Assembly (NCBI GenBank): GCA_942491975.1
Contig: CALOCY010000004.1
Span: 2,728,001 to 2,792,000, forward strand
Length of the DNA stretch: 64,000 bases
Origin: CALOCY01 sp942491975
GTDB taxonomy: Bacteria; Bacteroidota; Bacteroidia; Bacteroidales; Prolixibacteraceae
Direction: 5' to 3'
The notes beneath the pieces are model-generated. The model searched no databases and was not told where the DNA came from. It was given only the letters and a program-made list of their open reading frames with translations. Shown piece by piece: positions 62,835-64,000 of the stretch; the first letter of the stretch is position 1, and each line of letters begins with the position of its first letter. Made by a program: the position numbers and the translations under genes.

Positions 62835-63860
62835 CTAACTAAACAACGACTGGTCAATACCGGGAAGTGTCCGTCCCAGATGTGCATAGGCATGTTCAGT
62901 GGCTTCGCGACCACGTGGAGTGCGCTTAATAAACCCCTCTTTAATCAGGAATGGCTCGTACACCTCTTCAATGGTACCACCCTCCTCGCCCACTGCCGTG
63001 GCAATCGTAGATATACCTACCGGTCCGCCTTTAAACTTATCGATAATGGTCTCCAAAATGCGATTGTCCATCTCATCAAGGCCATGTTTGTCGATATTGA
63101 GTGCTTCGAGCGCATATTTGGTAATTTCGAGGTCTATTTTTCCATTGCCTTTCACCTGTGCAAAGTCGCGTACACGGCGTAATAGTGCATTTACAATACG
63201 GGGTGTCCCCCTACTCCGCCGCGCTATTTCAACAGCCGCATTTTCGGTTATTTCAACATCGAGTATTCCGGCCGATCGTTTAACAATCGATGTTAATATT
63301 TCAAAATCATAATACTCCAGGTGACAGTTGATCCCGAAACGTGCCCGTAGCGGACTTGTTAATAATCCCGAACGTGTAGTGGCGCCAATAAGTGTAAACG
63401 GATTCAACTCCAATTGAATAGACCGCGCACTGGGACCTTTATCAATTAAAATGTCAATTTTATAATCTTCCATGGCCGAGTAGAGGTACTCCTCCACAAT
63501 AGGACTCAGCCGGTGAATTTCGTCAATAAACAGTACATCACGCTCTTCAAGATTGGTGAGCAACCCCGCTAAATCACCCGGTTTATCCAATACCGGTCCT
63601 GAAGTAACTTTCAGTCCCACGCTCAGTTCGTTGGCCAATATATTTGACAATGTGGTTTTTCCCAACCCGGGAGGGCCGTGTAATAATGTATGATCAAGCG
63701 CTTCATCGCGCATATTAGCTGCTTCAACAAATATTTTAAGGTTTTCAATAATTTTATACTGTCCCTTAAAATCATTAAACACCAATGGACGGAGCTTTTT
63801 ATCCAATTCCTGCTCCTTTTCCGAATAGTTGTCGTCTCTTATATCTACGTATTCACTCAT
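62835..63860 (-). CDS. ruvB: Holliday junction branch-migration helicase RuvB
   Basis: A 341-residue AAA+ ATPase with Walker A HGPPGLGKTT (61-70), Walker B VLFIDEIHRLSP, sensor 1 IGATTRSGLL and a C-terminal winged-helix domain (from about 260, with FIKRTPRGREAT). It drives branch migration together with RuvA in recombination repair. The length is typical and the gene is intact. A good promoter lies directly upstream. Confidence 0.97.
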   Translation of the reverse strand: MSEYVDIRDDNYSEKEQELDKKLRPLVFNDFKGQYKIIENLKIFVEAANMRDEALDHTLLHGPPGLGKTTLSNILANELSVGLKVTSGPVLDKPGDLAGLLTNLEERDVLFIDEIHRLSPIVEEYLYSAMEDYKIDILIDKGPSARSIQLELNPFTLIGATTRSGLLTSPLRARFGINCHLEYYDFEILTSIVKRSAGILDVEITENAAVEIARRSRGTPRIVNALLRRVRDFAQVKGNGKIDLEITKYALEALNIDKHGLDEMDNRILETIIDKFKGGPVGISTIATAVGEEGGTIEEVYEPFLIKEGFIKRTPRGREATEHAYAHLGRTLPGIDQSLFS

Positions 63861-63890
63861 AAAAAGTCCGCCTGAATATTACACGGTATT

Positions 63891-63921
63891 CAAAAGTAAC
63901 CTTTATTTACCTATTTTTAAA
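63891..63921 (-). promoter_or_regulatory. Bacteroidota-type promoter of ruvB
   Basis: On the minus strand, TTTA, a 19-nt spacer and TACTTTTG (-7 box at 63891-63898) end about 30 nt before the ruvB ATG. Both boxes are close to the consensus TTTG and TAnnTTTG. Confidence 0.55.
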
Positions 63922-63930
63922 GCGAGTCTT

Positions 63931-64000
63931 TCAGATCAGGTTAAGTTCTGTTAATATATTTGTAAGTTCTTCAATATCAAAAGGTTTATTCATAAATTCA
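63931..64000 (-). CDS. C-terminal tail of a response-regulator receiver domain (partial)
   Basis: The last 22 complete codons of a minus-strand gene enter from the right edge and end with TGA at 63931. They read EFMNKPFDIEELTNIL and then a short tail. The K-P-F motif and the following helix are the end of a CheY-like receiver domain. The gene may be a single-domain regulator or the end of a hybrid kinase; the rest is outside the window. Confidence 0.7.
   Translation of the reverse strand, partial: EFMNKPFDIEELTNILTELNLI

Overview
This window looks like the chromosome of an anaerobic or facultative member of the Bacteroidota, most likely order Bacteroidales sensu lato (Marinilabiliales-like; the exact family is a guess). 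The reasons are type IX secretion and gliding genes (porX, a PorW/SprE-type TPR lipoprotein, gldH), the order holB-ricT-gldH-trmB, DUF4369/thioredoxin lipoproteins, LytS/LytTR pairs, and several matches to the Bacteroidota promoter consensus (TTTG, 19-21 nt, TAnnTTTG). A glycyl-radical enzyme with its activase implies oxygen-free metabolism. No rRNA, tRNA, CRISPR array, intact transposase or prophage was seen.

Layout. 1-3.4 kb: an rmuC-like fragment, a KAS III-type synthase, lpxH and a thioredoxin-fold lipoprotein. 3.9-6.6 kb: ribF, ahcY and, directly behind ahcY, a diverged in-frame copy of the last 62 ahcY codons. 6.6-10.6 kb: a two-lobed retropepsin-like protease, a lipoprotein and a LytS/LytTR pair. 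10.7-17.4 kb: rmlB, porX and the large PorW/SprE-like lipoprotein with three C-terminal repeats. 17.5-23.5 kb: a housekeeping run of mrp, MORN lipoprotein, alkyltransferase-like protein, trmB, gldH, ricT and holB. 23.7-29.8 kb: pgk, a barrel-like protein, a REPIN-like element, a fibronectin III lipoprotein and small proteins. 30-36.5 kb: a tetR-tolC-MFP-RND efflux operon. 36.8-45.1 kb: ispD, a DUF2461 protein, a LiaF-like membrane protein with a second LytS/LytTR pair, pullulanase and a universal stress protein. 45.2-47.5 kb: a GH20 hexosaminidase.

The most coherent accessory block is 47.9-58.0 kb, all on the minus strand. It encodes a radical SAM activase, a glycyl-radical trans-4-hydroxy-L-proline dehydratase, a DPP IV-type peptidase, an Xaa-Pro aminopeptidase, a Cys/Thr trans-3-hydroxy-L-proline dehydratase and a C69 dipeptidase. 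Together these could take collagen-like, hydroxyproline-rich peptides down to pyrroline carboxylates. The reductase for the last step is not in the window.

Next to it (58.7-62.3 kb) lies a D-amino-acid cassette: an AraC-type regulator, a DUF1611 P-loop protein and, overlapping it, a 579-residue fusion of a PLP alanine/ornithine-type racemase with a VanX-like D-Ala-D-Ala dipeptidase. Both halves keep their recognisable catalytic residues. This two-gene unit is the best candidate for an undescribed system. The window closes with ywbE, ruvB and the C-terminal tail of a response-regulator receiver domain.
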